Of a stretch of 64,000 bases of DNA, positions 1 to 10,770 are shown piece by piece. The notes beneath the pieces were generated by a model. The model worked only from the letters and a program-made list of their open reading frames with translations. It had not been told where the DNA came from and did not search any database. Position 1 is the first letter of the stretch, and each line of letters begins with the position of its first letter. This DNA comes from Pseudomonadota bacterium (GTDB lineage Bacteria; Pseudomonadota; Alphaproteobacteria; Rhizobiales; Rhizobiaceae): positions 69,062 to 133,061 of the forward strand of contig JAEYDD010000062.1 in assembly GCA_023404095.1 (NCBI GenBank), given 5' to 3'. Both the position numbers and the translations under genes were made by a program.

Positions 1-2
1 GC

Positions 3-923
3 GGAGACTGGAACGACGGCATGAACCGCGTCGGCGAAGCCGGGCGGGGAACGAGCGTCTGGCTCGGCTGGTTCCTGGCCGGGACCCTGCGGGCGTTTGC
101 GCCGATTGCGCGCAAGCGGGGCGACAATCACCGTGCCGATGCCTGGCTTGCCCATCTCGAACGGCTCAAGGCGGCGCTGGAGAGCGCAGGCTGGGATGGT
201 GCCTACTATCGCCGCGGTTACTTCGACGACGGCAGCCCGCTCGGCGCAAACGGGGCCAGCGAATGCCGGATCGATTCGATCGCCCAATCGTGGAGCGTGA
301 TGTCGGGCGAGGGAGACAAGGAGCGAGCGCGGCTCGCCATGGACGCGGTCCTTGCCGAACTGATCGACGAAGAGGACGGCATCATCAAGCTGTTTACGCC
401 GCCCTTCATCGACGGCTCGCAGGATCCCGGCTACATCAAGGCCTATCCGCCGGGCGTGCGGGAGAACGGCGGGCAGTATACCCATGCGGCAACCTGGGTC
501 GTGATGGCGCTTGCCATGCAGGGAAGGGCCGATGATGCCTGGAAGTGCCTCGGTCTGCTCAATCCGATCAACCACGGTGCAACGCGCGAGGCGATCGAGA
601 CCTATCGCGTGGAGCCCTATGTCGTTGCTGCCGACGTGTACGGCGAGGGCAATCGCAAGGGGAGAGGCGGCTGGACCTGGTATACGGGATCGGCCGGCTG
701 GCTCTACCGCGCTGCGGTCGAGGGTATCCTCGGCATCCGCAAGGAAGGGGGGCGCCTGAAGGTCGATCCGGTGATGCCGAGCGGCTGGGAAGGCTTCTCT
801 GCGGTTGTGACCCTGGATGGGATTGCGCACACGATCCGCGCAAATCGTTCCGGCAACGGGGAAATTGTCGTGAACATTGATGAAACTGTCATAAAGGTTC
901 CGCAAGAAGAGTATTCGCTCTAA
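3..923 (+). CDS. ndvB: Cyclic beta-1,2-glucan synthase, C-terminal part (5' end outside window)
   Basis: Only the last ~306 codons are present; the reading frame is open from base 3. It begins with GDWNDGMN, the conserved active-site stretch of GH94 phosphorylase-type enzymes, whose Asp acts as general acid. The body (AYPPGVRENGGQYTHAA, GWTWYTGSAGW) is the helical barrel of the NdvB/ChvB C-terminal glucan-phosphorylase domain, which controls ring size. The complete family protein is about 2,800-2,900 residues, with the membrane glucosyltransferase upstream. The stop at 921-923 is intact. Downstream are opgC on the same strand and the exporter ndvA convergent, so synthesis, modification and export sit together. 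The assignment rests on the GH94 motif plus this neighbourhood. Confidence 0.93.
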   Translation, partial: GDWNDGMNRVGEAGRGTSVWLGWFLAGTLRAFAPIARKRGDNHRADAWLAHLERLKAALESAGWDGAYYRRGYFDDGSPLGANGASECRIDSIAQSWSVMSGEGDKERARLAMDAVLAELIDEEDGIIKLFTPPFIDGSQDPGYIKAYPPGVRENGGQYTHAATWVVMALAMQGRADDAWKCLGLLNPINHGATREAIETYRVEPYVVAADVYGEGNRKGRGGWTWYTGSAGWLYRAAVEGILGIRKEGGRLKVDPVMPSGWEGFSAVVTLDGIAHTIRANRSGNGEIVVNIDETVIKVPQEEYSL

Positions 924-966
924 CTCGGATTCGGACATTGGGGCATTTCGGTTCCGACGCATGAGG

Positions 967-984
967 CGGGGCCGTGATGCCCCG
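967..984 (+). terminator. Stem-loop between ndvB and opgC
   Basis: CGGGGC (967-972) pairs with GCCCCG (979-984) around a 6-base loop and is followed by TTTC. It lies 43 bases after the ndvB stop and upstream of the better opgC start at 1015. It could be a weak terminator or attenuator that lowers read-through into opgC. Confidence 0.45.
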
Positions 985-1014
985 TTTCATGTCCAGCGTT
1001 CGGGAAGGCACGCA

Positions 1015-2175
1015 TTGACCTGGAAGACTGAGACGGCACTGACTGCGATTGTCCCGGCAGCAAAGAGCCAGCGCGACACGCGAATTGATGTTCTGCGCGC
1101 CCTTGCGCTGATCACGATCTTCATCAATCACGTTCCCGGCAATTATCTCGAACATCTGACGCTCAAGAACTTCGGCTTTTCCGATTCGGCGGAAGCCTTC
1201 GTGCTCATTTCCGGGATTTCGGTGGGGCTGGCGTACAGGACCCGGTTCGCGGTCGGCCAGCGAATTGCCGCGAGCGCAAAAATCCTGCGACGCGCATTCA
1301 CGCTCTATGTAGCGCATGTGATGACGAGCGTCGTCACCTTCGCGATCTTCGCCGGCGGCGCCTTGTGGTTCGCCCGCCCCGACCTCCTTTCGGAGATCAA
1401 CCTGCGCGCCGTCGTCGATCGCACGGAGCAGGGTCTTCTGAGCATGGTGCTGCTCGGACACCAGTTCGGCTATAACAACATCCTGTCCATGTATGCGGTC
1501 CTTATGCTCATGCTGCCTGGCATGCTGTGGCTGCATGCACGCAACCCCGTGGCACTGCTGGTTGCTTCGGGGCTGCTGTGGCTTGTGGCCGGCATTTGGA
1601 ACATCGCACCGTCGAACTTCCTCGACGACGGATACTGGTTCCTCAATCCGTTCTCCTGGCAGTTCCTGTTTGCAATCGGCATCGTTGCCTCGTCCAAAGC
1701 CGCAAGGACCGACTGGCCACCCAAGAGCGCGGTACTGACTTGGCTCTGCTGGGCCTATCTCGCCATATCGATGGTCTGGGTGCTCTTTTCCCTCTGGTCG
1801 ATCGATACGTCGCTGGGGCTGCCGGTGGTACTGACTGGCTTCGACAAGACCTTCCTATCGGCGCCGCGGCTGCTGCACGTGCTGGCGCTGGCTTATCTGA
1901 TCGCGACCATTCCGGGGATTTCCCGCCTGTTCGTCCTGTCGTCCTCCCATCCGCTGACGGCGGTCGGACGCCATGGCCTGGCGATCTTCATCTTCGGCAC
2001 CATCCTTGCCATGATCGGGCAGGTGCTGATGTTCGTGACCGGCAAAGCCCCCTGGTTCGGCACACTCTACGTGGCCTGCGGCATCGGGCTGCTGTTGGCC
2101 TATGCTCGCTACCTCGACTGGCTTGCGGGGCTCGGGCGGACAGGCGCACCCAAGGCGGAAAAGCAGGCCGCCTGA
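1015..2175 (+). CDS. opgC: OpgC-family integral membrane acyltransferase (periplasmic glucan succinylation)
   Basis: Polytopic membrane protein of 386 residues with about ten hydrophobic segments. It starts RIDVLRALALITIFINHVPG, typical of the OpgC/acyltransferase-3 superfamily, where an Arg-Asp and a His in the first helix are conserved. OpgC proteins add succinyl groups to osmoregulated periplasmic glucans at the inner membrane. Its place directly after ndvB supports action on the cyclic beta-1,2-glucan. I prefer the TTG start at 1015, which has GGGAAGG 6-8 bases upstream; an ATG at 961 would add 18 residues but has no ribosome site and lies just before a stem-loop. The gene ends before a convergent terminator shared with ndvA. 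Substrate is inferred from context. Confidence 0.85.
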   Translation: MTWKTETALTAIVPAAKSQRDTRIDVLRALALITIFINHVPGNYLEHLTLKNFGFSDSAEAFVLISGISVGLAYRTRFAVGQRIAASAKILRRAFTLYVAHVMTSVVTFAIFAGGALWFARPDLLSEINLRAVVDRTEQGLLSMVLLGHQFGYNNILSMYAVLMLMLPGMLWLHARNPVALLVASGLLWLVAGIWNIAPSNFLDDGYWFLNPFSWQFLFAIGIVASSKAARTDWPPKSAVLTWLCWAYLAISMVWVLFSLWSIDTSLGLPVVLTGFDKTFLSAPRLLHVLALAYLIATIPGISRLFVLSSSHPLTAVGRHGLAIFIFGTILAMIGQVLMFVTGKAPWFGTLYVACGIGLLLAYARYLDWLAGLGRTGAPKAEKQAA

Positions 2176-2310
2176 AGGGTGCTTCCGACCCGTTGGCACA
2201 TGAGGTTGGGATGCCGCTCGCCTGGTCGCGGGCGACGCTCGGATAACCGGCCTGCCGGTGACCCAGGGCCATGGACGAAGGGTTGTCCGGCCGGCATGCC
2301 TTGAACGCAA

Positions 2311-2341
2311 AACGCCGCGCAGAATTCTCCCGCGCGGCGTT
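2311..2341. terminator. Bidirectional terminator between opgC and ndvA
   Basis: A perfect 10-bp stem, AACGCCGCGC (2311-2320) against GCGCGGCGTT (2332-2341), with an 11-base loop that is itself nearly palindromic (AGAATTCT). Reading from ndvA (minus) the stem is followed by TTTTG. It lies between two convergent genes and probably serves both. Confidence 0.75.
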
Positions 2342-2365
2342 CCTCGTTTGATGCTTGCCGCTGTT

Positions 2366-4126
<1,761 letters not shown>

Positions 4127-4287
4127 TTCAAAACCCCTTCGCGGTCCTGCATTGTGCGCCGCATCATTTGTCATTTGTCTGATGCGCGCAACGCGGTAAA
4201 GTTCCACCCCGTCGGCGACGTTCGGCCGCGGCAGGGCGTTTCCAGCGATGGGGGAATGCTATTCACCTGTCTATGAATGGACGCTGA

Positions 4288-4330
4288 ACAGTCCGTTGCC
4301 AAATCGGCTCAAATTGCTAAACGGAACTGT
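4288..4330. promoter_or_regulatory. Inverted repeat in the ndvA/luxR divergent promoter region
   Basis: ACAGTCCGTT (4288-4297) and AACGGAACTGT (4320-4330) form an inverted repeat with one indel, separated by 22 bases, in the ~296-bp region between ndvA and the LuxR-type gene. It could be an operator. It does not match the classical lux-box sequence, so no regulator is assigned. Confidence 0.35.
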
Positions 4331-4422
4331 GACGCGTGTTTTGTTCACGACGCGCGCGTTGCGCGCAATGATATTTTCAAGCTATTAGATATAGAGGGGC
4401 CGCGTGTTCGGTCGATTTTATA

Positions 4423-5163
4423 ATGAACATCAACCTGCTCGCCCAGTTTACGGGGTTACTCGACGAGTTATCAGAGCGCGACGAGATCGTTGCGGAATTC
4501 GAACGACTGCTCGATCTCTACGGCTTTCAATATTACGGGGTGGTGCGACAGCCAAAGCCGCATGAAGATCCCTTGAGCCTCGTTCTTGTCGGCCGCTGGC
4601 CCGAACGGTGGCCGGAAACCTACATCAGCAAGAGATACATCGTCATTGATCCGACCATCGTCTACCTGAACCACGCGCAGGCCGGATTCCGCTGGCGGGA
4701 CTCATTTGCGGCATTGCGCTCCAACCCCCATCGCAAGCGTATGGAGCGCATGATGGTGGAGGCACGCCAGCATGGTCTCGAGGACGGCTATATCTTTCCG
4801 GTTCATGGCAGACGTGGGCTTTTGGGGGTCATGACGGTCGGGGGCAAGGTCGTAGACCTGCATCCCGCCGAGATGGGGCTCTTCGAAAACGTCGCCAAGA
4901 AGCTCTTCTGGAAGCTTCTCGGCATTGAGAAGCCGCAGATATCGGAGGAGCTCGCAGCCGAAGTGAACCTGCATCTGACGCGTCGCGAGATGGAGGCGCT
5001 GAGCTATCTGGCGGACGGTATGACCTCGCACGAGATTGCGCGCAAGCTGTCGATCTCGAACCACACCGTCGACTGGTACATGAACGGCATACAGGCGAAA
5101 CTCAAGGCGAAGAACCGCCACCACGCGGTCTCTCTGTCGTTTCGACTGGGGCTGATCTCCTGA
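4423..5163 (+). CDS. LuxR-family AHL-responsive transcription factor (orphan/solo)
   Basis: Protein of 246 residues with an N-terminal autoinducer-binding domain and a C-terminal LuxR helix-turn-helix. All six ligand-pocket residues of TraR are matched: W63, Y67, D76, P77 and W91 with exactly TraR's spacing, and G122. The HTH has E189, L193 and G199, again with TraR spacing (LTRREMEAL, HEIARKLSISNHTV). A functional AHL receptor is therefore plausible. No luxI-type synthase is in the window, so it is a solo regulator here. It is divergent from ndvA and about 110 bp upstream of pyc. Its targets are unknown; control of ndvA or pyc would be inference. Confidence 0.88.
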   Translation: MNINLLAQFTGLLDELSERDEIVAEFERLLDLYGFQYYGVVRQPKPHEDPLSLVLVGRWPERWPETYISKRYIVIDPTIVYLNHAQAGFRWRDSFAALRSNPHRKRMERMMVEARQHGLEDGYIFPVHGRRGLLGVMTVGGKVVDLHPAEMGLFENVAKKLFWKLLGIEKPQISEELAAEVNLHLTRREMEALSYLADGMTSHEIARKLSISNHTVDWYMNGIQAKLKAKNRHHAVSLSFRLGLIS

Positions 5164-5276
5164 CGACGCAATTCGCTCAAAAGCACCGTTTGAGGAAATT
5201 GAACTTCCTATTTTGACTCGCTAATGTCTCTTCGCGGGTGCAGCATTCCCGCGTTCAAGTCCATGAGGAGTTCGAC

Positions 5277-8200
5277 TTGCCCATTTCCAAGATCCTTGTC
5301 GCCAACCGTTCCGAAATTGCCATCCGCGTGTTCCGCGCGGCCAACGAGTTGGGTCTCAAAACGGTTGCGATATGGGCGGAAGAGGACAAGCTGGCACTGC
5401 ATCGCTTCAAGGCGGACGAGAGCTATCAGGTCGGCCGGGGGCCGCATCTGCAAAAGGATCTCGGGCCGATCGAGAGCTATCTGTCGATCGATGAAGTGAT
5501 CCGCGTGGCCAAGCTTTCGGGTGCGGACGCCATCCACCCGGGTTATGGCCTCCTGTCGGAGAGCCCGGAATTTGCCGAGGCCTGTGCTGTCGCCGGCATC
5601 ACCTTCATCGGTCCGAAGCCGGAGACGATGCGCCAGCTCGGCAACAAGGTGGCGGCGCGCAACCTCGCGATCTCCATCGGCGTGCCGGTCGTGCCTGCGA
5701 CCGATCCGCTGCCGGACGACATGGCGGAAGTGGCGAAGATGGCCGAGCAGATCGGCTATCCGGTGATGCTGAAGGCGTCCTGGGGCGGCGGCGGGCGCGG
5801 CATGCGCGCGATCCGCGATCCGAAGGACCTTGCCCGCGAGGTGACGGAAGCCAAGCGCGAGGCGAAGGCCGCCTTCGGCAAGGACGAGGTCTATCTGGAA
5901 AAGCTGGTCGAGCGCGCCCGCCACGTCGAAAGCCAGATCCTCGGCGACACGCATGGCAATGCGGTGCATCTGTTCGAACGCGACTGCTCCATCCAGCGCC
6001 GCAACCAGAAGGTCGTCGAACGCGCGCCGGCGCCCTACCTCACCGAGGCGCAACGCCAGGAACTGGCCGACTATTCGCTGAAGATCGCCAGGGCGACGAA
6101 CTATGTCGGTGCGGGCACCGTCGAGTATCTGATGGATGCCGACACCGGAAAGTTCTACTTCATCGAGGTCAATCCGCGCATCCAGGTCGAGCACACCGTC
6201 ACCGAGGAGGTGACCGGCATCGACATCGTCAAGGCGCAGATCCATATTCTCGACGGCTTTGCGATCGGCACGCCGGAATCGGGCGTGCCGGCGCAGGCCG
6301 ACATCCGTCTCAACGGGCACGCGCTGCAGTGCCGCATCACCACCGAGGATCCCGAGCAGAACTTCATCCCCGACTACGGGCGGATTACCGCCTATCGCGG
6401 CGCGACCGGCTTCGGCATCCGCCTCGATGGCGGTACGGCCTATTCGGGCGCGGTGATCACGCGCTTCTACGATCCGCTTTTGGAGAAGGTGACGGCCTGG
6501 GCGCCGACGCCGGAGGAGGCTATCCGGCGGATGGACCGGGCGCTGCGGGAGTTCCGCATCCGCGGGGTCGCGACCAACCTGACCTTCCTGGAAGCGATCA
6601 TCGGGCACCAGAAGTTCCGCGACAACAGCTATACGACCCGCTTCATCGATTCGACGCCCGAACTCTTCGCCCAGGTCAAGCGCCAGGACCGCGCGACGAA
6701 GCTTTTGACCTATCTCGCCGATGTCACGGTCAACGGTCACCCGGAGGCGAAGGGCCGGCCGAAGCCGTCCGACGACATCGCCCCGCCTGTCGTGCCCTAT
6801 TCTGAAGGACCGATTGCGGCGGGCACCAAGCAGAAGCTCGACGAACTCGGGCCGCAGAAGTTTGCCGAATGGATCCGCGGACAGAAGCAGGTACTGCTCA
6901 CCGACACCACCATGCGCGACGGGCACCAGTCGTTGCTGGCGACGCGCATGCGCACCTACGATATCGCCCGCATCGCCGAGACCTATGCCCGCACCCTGCC
7001 GCAGCTGTTCTCGCTGGAATGCTGGGGCGGGGCGACCTTCGACGTATCGATGCGCTTCCTGACGGAGGATCCCTGGGAACGGCTTGCCATGATCCGCGAG
7101 GGCGCGCCGAACCTGCTCTTGCAGATGCTTCTGCGAGGGGCCAACGGCGTCGGCTACAAGAACTACCCGGACAATGTGGTGAAGTACTTCGTCCGCCAGG
7201 CGGCAAGGGGCGGCATCGACGTCTTCCGCGTGTTCGACTGCCTGAACTGGGTGGAGAACATGCGCGTGTCGATGGACGCGGTTGCAGAGGAGAACAGGAT
7301 CTGCGAGGCGGCGATCTGCTACACCGGCGACATCCTCAACGCCGCGCGCCCGAAATACGACCTGAAGTACTATGCCGCGCTTGCTTCCGAGCTGGAACGG
7401 GCCGGGGCGCACATGATCGCGGTCAAGGACATGGCGGGGCTTCTGAAGCCGGCCGCTGCCCGCGTGCTGTTCAAGGCGCTGCGCGAGGCGACCGACCTGC
7501 CGATCCACTTCCACACCCATGACACCTCGGGCATTGCGGCTGCGACCGTGCTGGCCGCCGTCGAGAGCGGCGTCGATGTCGTCGATGCGGCGATGGACGC
7601 GCTGTCCGGCAACACCTCGCAGCCCTGCCTCGGGTCGATCGTCGAGGCGCTGCGCGGTTCGGATCGCGATCCCGGGCTCGATCCGGAATGGATCCGCCGC
7701 ATCTCGTTCTACTGGGAGGCGGTGCGCCACCAGTACGCCGCCTTCGAGAGCGACCTCAAGGGGCCGGCATCGGAGGTCTACCTGCACGAGATGCCGGGCG
7801 GCCAGTTCACGAACCTCAAGGAGCAGGCGCGCTCGCTGGGGCTGGAGACGCGCTGGCATGAGGTGGCGCAAGCCTATGCCGATGCCAACCGCATGTTCGG
7901 GGACATCGTCAAGGTGACGCCGTCGTCGAAGGTCGTTGGCGACATGGCGCTGATGATGGTGAGCCAGGACCTGACCGTCGCCGATGTCGAGAACCCGGAT
8001 AAGGACGTGTCCTTCCCGGAATCGGTCGTTTCGATGCTGAGGGGCGACCTCGGCCAGCCACCTGGCGGATGGCCGAAGGCGCTGCAGGAGAAGGTGCTGA
8101 AGGGCGAAGCGTCCTATACCGCCGTACCGGGCTCGCTGCTGCCGCCGGCCGATCTCGAGGCCGAGCGCAAGGCGATCGAGACAAAGCTGGACCGCAAGGT

Positions 8201-8732
8201 CGACGATTTCGAATTCGCCTCCTACCTGATGTATCCCAAGGTCTTCACCGACTATGCGCAGGCGCACGAGACCTATGGCCCCGTGAGCGTATTGCCGACG
8301 CATGCCTATTTCTACGGCATAGCCGCGGGCGAGGAACTGTTCGCCGACATAGAAAAGGGCAAGACGCTGGTCGTGCTCAACCAGGCGCAGAGCGAGGCCG
8401 ACGACAAGGGCATGGTCAAGGTGTTCTTCGAACTCAACGGCCAGCCGCGCCCGATCAAGGTACCGGATCGCAACCGTGGCGCTACCAGCGCCGTCCGCCG
8501 CAAGGCGGAGGCCGGCAACGCCGCCCATCTCGGTGCGCCGATGCCCGGCGTTGTCTCCACCGTTGCGGTCGCGGCAGGACAGGCGGTCAAAGCCGGCGAC
8601 GTTCTGCTTTCCATCGAGGCGATGAAGATGGAGACGGCCCTGCATGCGGAGAAGGACGGTACGATCGCCGAGGTGCTGGTGCGCGCCGGCGATCAGATCG
8701 ACGCGAAGGACCTCCTTGTCGTCTTCGGCTGA
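5277..8732 (+). CDS. pyc: Pyruvate carboxylase
   Basis: Biotin enzyme of 1151 residues that carboxylates pyruvate to oxaloacetate with ATP and bicarbonate. Domains in order: biotin carboxylase (ISKILVANRSEIAIRVF at the N-terminus, ATP-grasp KASWGGGGRGMR), carboxyltransferase TIM barrel (LLTDTTMRDGHQSLLATRMR; carboxylated Lys in VKDMAGLLKP), allosteric linker, and C-terminal biotinyl domain with EAMKMET (biotinylated Lys about 1117). It is close to Rhizobium etli pyruvate carboxylase in length and sequence. The start is TTG at 5277 with GAGGAG seven bases upstream; an in-frame ATG at 5238 has no ribosome site. It appears to be a single-gene unit followed by a strong hairpin. It is anaplerotic and fits use of gluconeogenic substrates. 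Confidence 0.98.
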   Translation: MPISKILVANRSEIAIRVFRAANELGLKTVAIWAEEDKLALHRFKADESYQVGRGPHLQKDLGPIESYLSIDEVIRVAKLSGADAIHPGYGLLSESPEFAEACAVAGITFIGPKPETMRQLGNKVAARNLAISIGVPVVPATDPLPDDMAEVAKMAEQIGYPVMLKASWGGGGRGMRAIRDPKDLAREVTEAKREAKAAFGKDEVYLEKLVERARHVESQILGDTHGNAVHLFERDCSIQRRNQKVVERAPAPYLTEAQRQELADYSLKIARATNYVGAGTVEYLMDADTGKFYFIEVNPRIQVEHTVTEEVTGIDIVKAQIHILDGFAIGTPESGVPAQADIRLNGHALQCRITTEDPEQNFIPDYGRITAYRGATGFGIRLDGGTAYSGAVITRFYDPLLEKVTAWAPTPEEAIRRMDRALREFRIRGVATNLTFLEAIIGHQKFRDNSYTTRFIDSTPELFAQVKRQDRATKLLTYLADVTVNGHPEAKGRPKPSDDIAPPVVPYSEGPIAAGTKQKLDELGPQKFAEWIRGQKQVLLTDTTMRDGHQSLLATRMRTYDIARIAETYARTLPQLFSLECWGGATFDVSMRFLTEDPWERLAMIREGAPNLLLQMLLRGANGVGYKNYPDNVVKYFVRQAARGGIDVFRVFDCLNWVENMRVSMDAVAEENRICEAAICYTGDILNAARPKYDLKYYAALASELERAGAHMIAVKDMAGLLKPAAARVLFKALREATDLPIHFHTHDTSGIAAATVLAAVESGVDVVDAAMDALSGNTSQPCLGSIVEALRGSDRDPGLDPEWIRRISFYWEAVRHQYAAFESDLKGPASEVYLHEMPGGQFTNLKEQARSLGLETRWHEVAQAYADANRMFGDIVKVTPSSKVVGDMALMMVSQDLTVADVENPDKDVSFPESVVSMLRGDLGQPPGGWPKALQEKVLKGEASYTAVPGSLLPPADLEAERKAIETKLDRKVDDFEFASYLMYPKVFTDYAQAHETYGPVSVLPTHAYFYGIAAGEELFADIEKGKTLVVLNQAQSEADDKGMVKVFFELNGQPRPIKVPDRNRGATSAVRRKAEAGNAAHLGAPMPGVVSTVAVAAGQAVKAGDVLLSIEAMKMETALHAEKDGTIAEVLVRAGDQIDAKDLLVVFG

Positions 8733-8773
8733 AGGCATTTCTCCGCCGGCCGATCGAGGCCGCGTTCCGAAAT

Positions 8774-8802
8774 GCACAATCCCTCCGAAAGAGGGATTGT
8801 GC
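8774..8802. terminator. Perfect 12-bp stem-loop after pyc
   Basis: GCACAATCCCTC (8774-8785) pairs perfectly with GAGGGATTGTGC (8791-8802) around the loop CGAAA. It is 42 bases after the pyc stop. The following bases are CCCC rather than a T-run, so it is not a textbook intrinsic terminator; it may protect the 3' end of the mRNA or be a dispersed palindrome. Confidence 0.55.
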
Positions 8803-8920
8803 CCCATTGGCCCCGGCTGCGACGCTCGCCCGCGGAGTCGCACCCATTTTTCAACCTGGCGAGCAGCCGGCCTGGCCGCAGCCGAATGCCTTTTCTGATC
8901 ATCCCGTGGTAGCTCCAACA

Positions 8921-9475
8921 ATGCCCTATGCCATTCGTACCGCCGAAGCCGGCGATGTTCCCGCCATTGCCGAGATCTACCGGGAGTCCGTTCTGCACGG
9001 CGTCGCCTCCTATGAGATCGAGCCGCCGACGCTGGAGGAGATGCACAACCGCTTTTCGGCGATCACGTCGGCCGGATACCCTTACATTGCTGCCATCGAC
9101 ATGGGCGGGACCATTCTTGGTTATGCCTATGCATCCGCGTTCCGCACCCGTCCGGCCTATCGCTGGCTGGTGGAGGACTCGATCTACCTCGCGCCGGAGG
9201 CGCGGGGCCGCGGCATCGGCGGTGCATTGCTCGCCGAACTGATCACACGCTGCACGGTCCTCGGTTTCCGGCAGATGGTGGCGGTCATCGGCGGAGCGCA
9301 CCCGGCCTCCGTGGCGGTTCACCGCGCGGCGGGTTTCGAGCATGGCGGGCTGATGAAGGCGACGGGTTTCAAGCATGGTCGCTGGCTCGATACCGTGATC
9401 ATGCAGCGGGCGCTTGGCGAGGGAGAAAGCACCGACCCCGAGCCTGACGTTCCCTTGACGCATGCCAAAAGCTGA
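8921..9475 (+). CDS. GNAT N-acetyltransferase, phosphinothricin acetyltransferase-like
   Basis: Protein of 184 residues beginning MPYAIRTAEAGDVPAIAEIY. It has the acetyl-CoA loop ARGRGIGGALL at about residues 93-103 and the SVAVHRAAGFEHGG motif near the C-terminus, both typical of the Pat/Bar branch of GNAT enzymes, which N-acetylate methionine sulfoximine- or phosphinothricin-like amino acids. Start is ATG 8921; the open frame upstream runs antiphase through pyc and is not coding. Substrate cannot be read from sequence. It is a monocistronic neighbour of pyc with 188 bp between. Confidence 0.82.
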   Translation: MPYAIRTAEAGDVPAIAEIYRESVLHGVASYEIEPPTLEEMHNRFSAITSAGYPYIAAIDMGGTILGYAYASAFRTRPAYRWLVEDSIYLAPEARGRGIGGALLAELITRCTVLGFRQMVAVIGGAHPASVAVHRAAGFEHGGLMKATGFKHGRWLDTVIMQRALGEGESTDPEPDVPLTHAKS

Positions 9476-9588
9476 AGGGACGGACGCCCGGGGGCAACGC
9501 TTGGAAATCACCCCCCGCAATTGCGAATCTTGGCAAACCGGCTCGAAGCCCTTATCCATCGGGCCGGAAGCCGCTTGGCGGCCTTTGG

Positions 9589-10752
9589 ATGGATGCGATG
9601 AAGATCGACGTGCAACTGAGCTTCGTGAAGGTGGCCGAGGATTGCGGCATCGTGCGCGACGCGCCGCTGCCGCCGGAGTTCAGGAACAGGACCTACAATG
9701 CCCTTTATGACTTCGAGACACTGTTTTACGATGTCTACCGGTGCGGAAAATACACGGTCCTCCAGGGGCCTCCCTTGTTCAACTTCCAGGACCATCTGGC
9801 GGCGACGGAATTCCACGCCGATTTCACCAGGAGCGGCGGCGCCTTCATCGACAGGTCGTCCGGGGTGGAGTTCTGGCTGAAGGGCGATCGGCACGACATC
9901 ACGATCGACGGTCGCCTCGGCCGGGTGGCGGCTAGGGTGCAGCCGGATCTCAATCACGTATTTCGCAAGAAGCGCGTGCTCTTCACCCTGTCCAAGGACA
10001 ACGACGTGCAGTGGATCAAGGACTGGGTGCAGTTCCATGTCCGCATTCACGGTGCCGAGGCCGTGCTGCTGTACGACAATGCGTCCACCGCCTACGGCGC
10101 GCAGGAACTCGAAGCGGAGCTCCAGCGGGCCTTTCCCGGCATCATCGTCTGTGTCGTCAACTGGAACTTCAAGTTCGGCCCGCGTGTCTGGCGCAAGCGC
10201 GATGCGAGCGGCAACGAGGTGCGGATAAGTTCGAAGTTCTGTCAGGCGGGCGCCCTGCAGCACGCCCGGTTCCGCTTTCTGCAAAAGGCCAGGAGTGTGC
10301 TGAACTGCGACATCGACGAACTGGTGTTGCCGTCGCGTGCGTGCGGGTCGGTCTTCCGGGCGGCGGAAACGTCGCTGCTGGGCGCCGTTCATTTCCGCGG
10401 CCGGTGGATTGGCGATGCCGGCGACGGTCGTGGTCAGGAGATCCCGCGCCACGGGGATTTCGCCCGCTACGATGCCGCGGACAAGGTCGGATGCCCGCAG
10501 AAATGGGCCGTCGTGCCGTGGCGATGCACCAGGGCGATGACGTGGTCGGCGCACCGGGTCAAGGGGCTGGAAAACTACTTCACCCGTTCAAATCGTTTCG
10601 CCTACGGCCATTTCAGCGAGATCACCACGAACTGGAAGTACAACAGGACCGCGCGGAAGGCGCCGTCCGATATGTCCCGTTATCAGGTGGACGATGCGCT
10701 CCTGCGGGCGATGCGAACGGCCGGTCTTCGCGGCGCGCTGCTCCCGGCGTGA
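9589..10752 (+). CDS. Glycosyltransferase family 92/DUF23-like protein
   Basis: Protein of 387 residues without a signal peptide. The centre (FTLSKDNDVQWIKDWVQFHVRIHGAEAVLLYDN) is the start of the GT-A fold seen in family 92 and related glycosyltransferases, and NCDIDELVLP carries the DxD metal/nucleotide-sugar motif at about residue 243. Residues 1-125 do not resemble a domain I recognise. A second in-frame ATG at 9598 is a possible start. No polysaccharide genes flank it (GNAT upstream, DUF2794 convergent), so it is an orphan. Donor and acceptor sugars are unknown; transfer to a surface glycan is only inference. Confidence 0.72.
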   Translation: MDAMKIDVQLSFVKVAEDCGIVRDAPLPPEFRNRTYNALYDFETLFYDVYRCGKYTVLQGPPLFNFQDHLAATEFHADFTRSGGAFIDRSSGVEFWLKGDRHDITIDGRLGRVAARVQPDLNHVFRKKRVLFTLSKDNDVQWIKDWVQFHVRIHGAEAVLLYDNASTAYGAQELEAELQRAFPGIIVCVVNWNFKFGPRVWRKRDASGNEVRISSKFCQAGALQHARFRFLQKARSVLNCDIDELVLPSRACGSVFRAAETSLLGAVHFRGRWIGDAGDGRGQEIPRHGDFARYDAADKVGCPQKWAVVPWRCTRAMTWSAHRVKGLENYFTRSNRFAYGHFSEITTNWKYNRTARKAPSDMSRYQVDDALLRAMRTAGLRGALLPA

Positions 10753-10770
10753 GTTAGCCGGCCGCGAACG

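Noticed and set aside
4261..4280. A lux-box near the LuxR-type gene
   Set aside because: ACCTGT occurs once at 4265-4270 but has no inverted partner at the required spacing.
5208..8921. A 1237-codon open frame antisense to pyc
   Set aside because: High GC keeps the antisense frame free of stops; the translation is Arg/His/Leu-rich and lacks any domain, while the plus strand is a complete pyruvate carboxylase.
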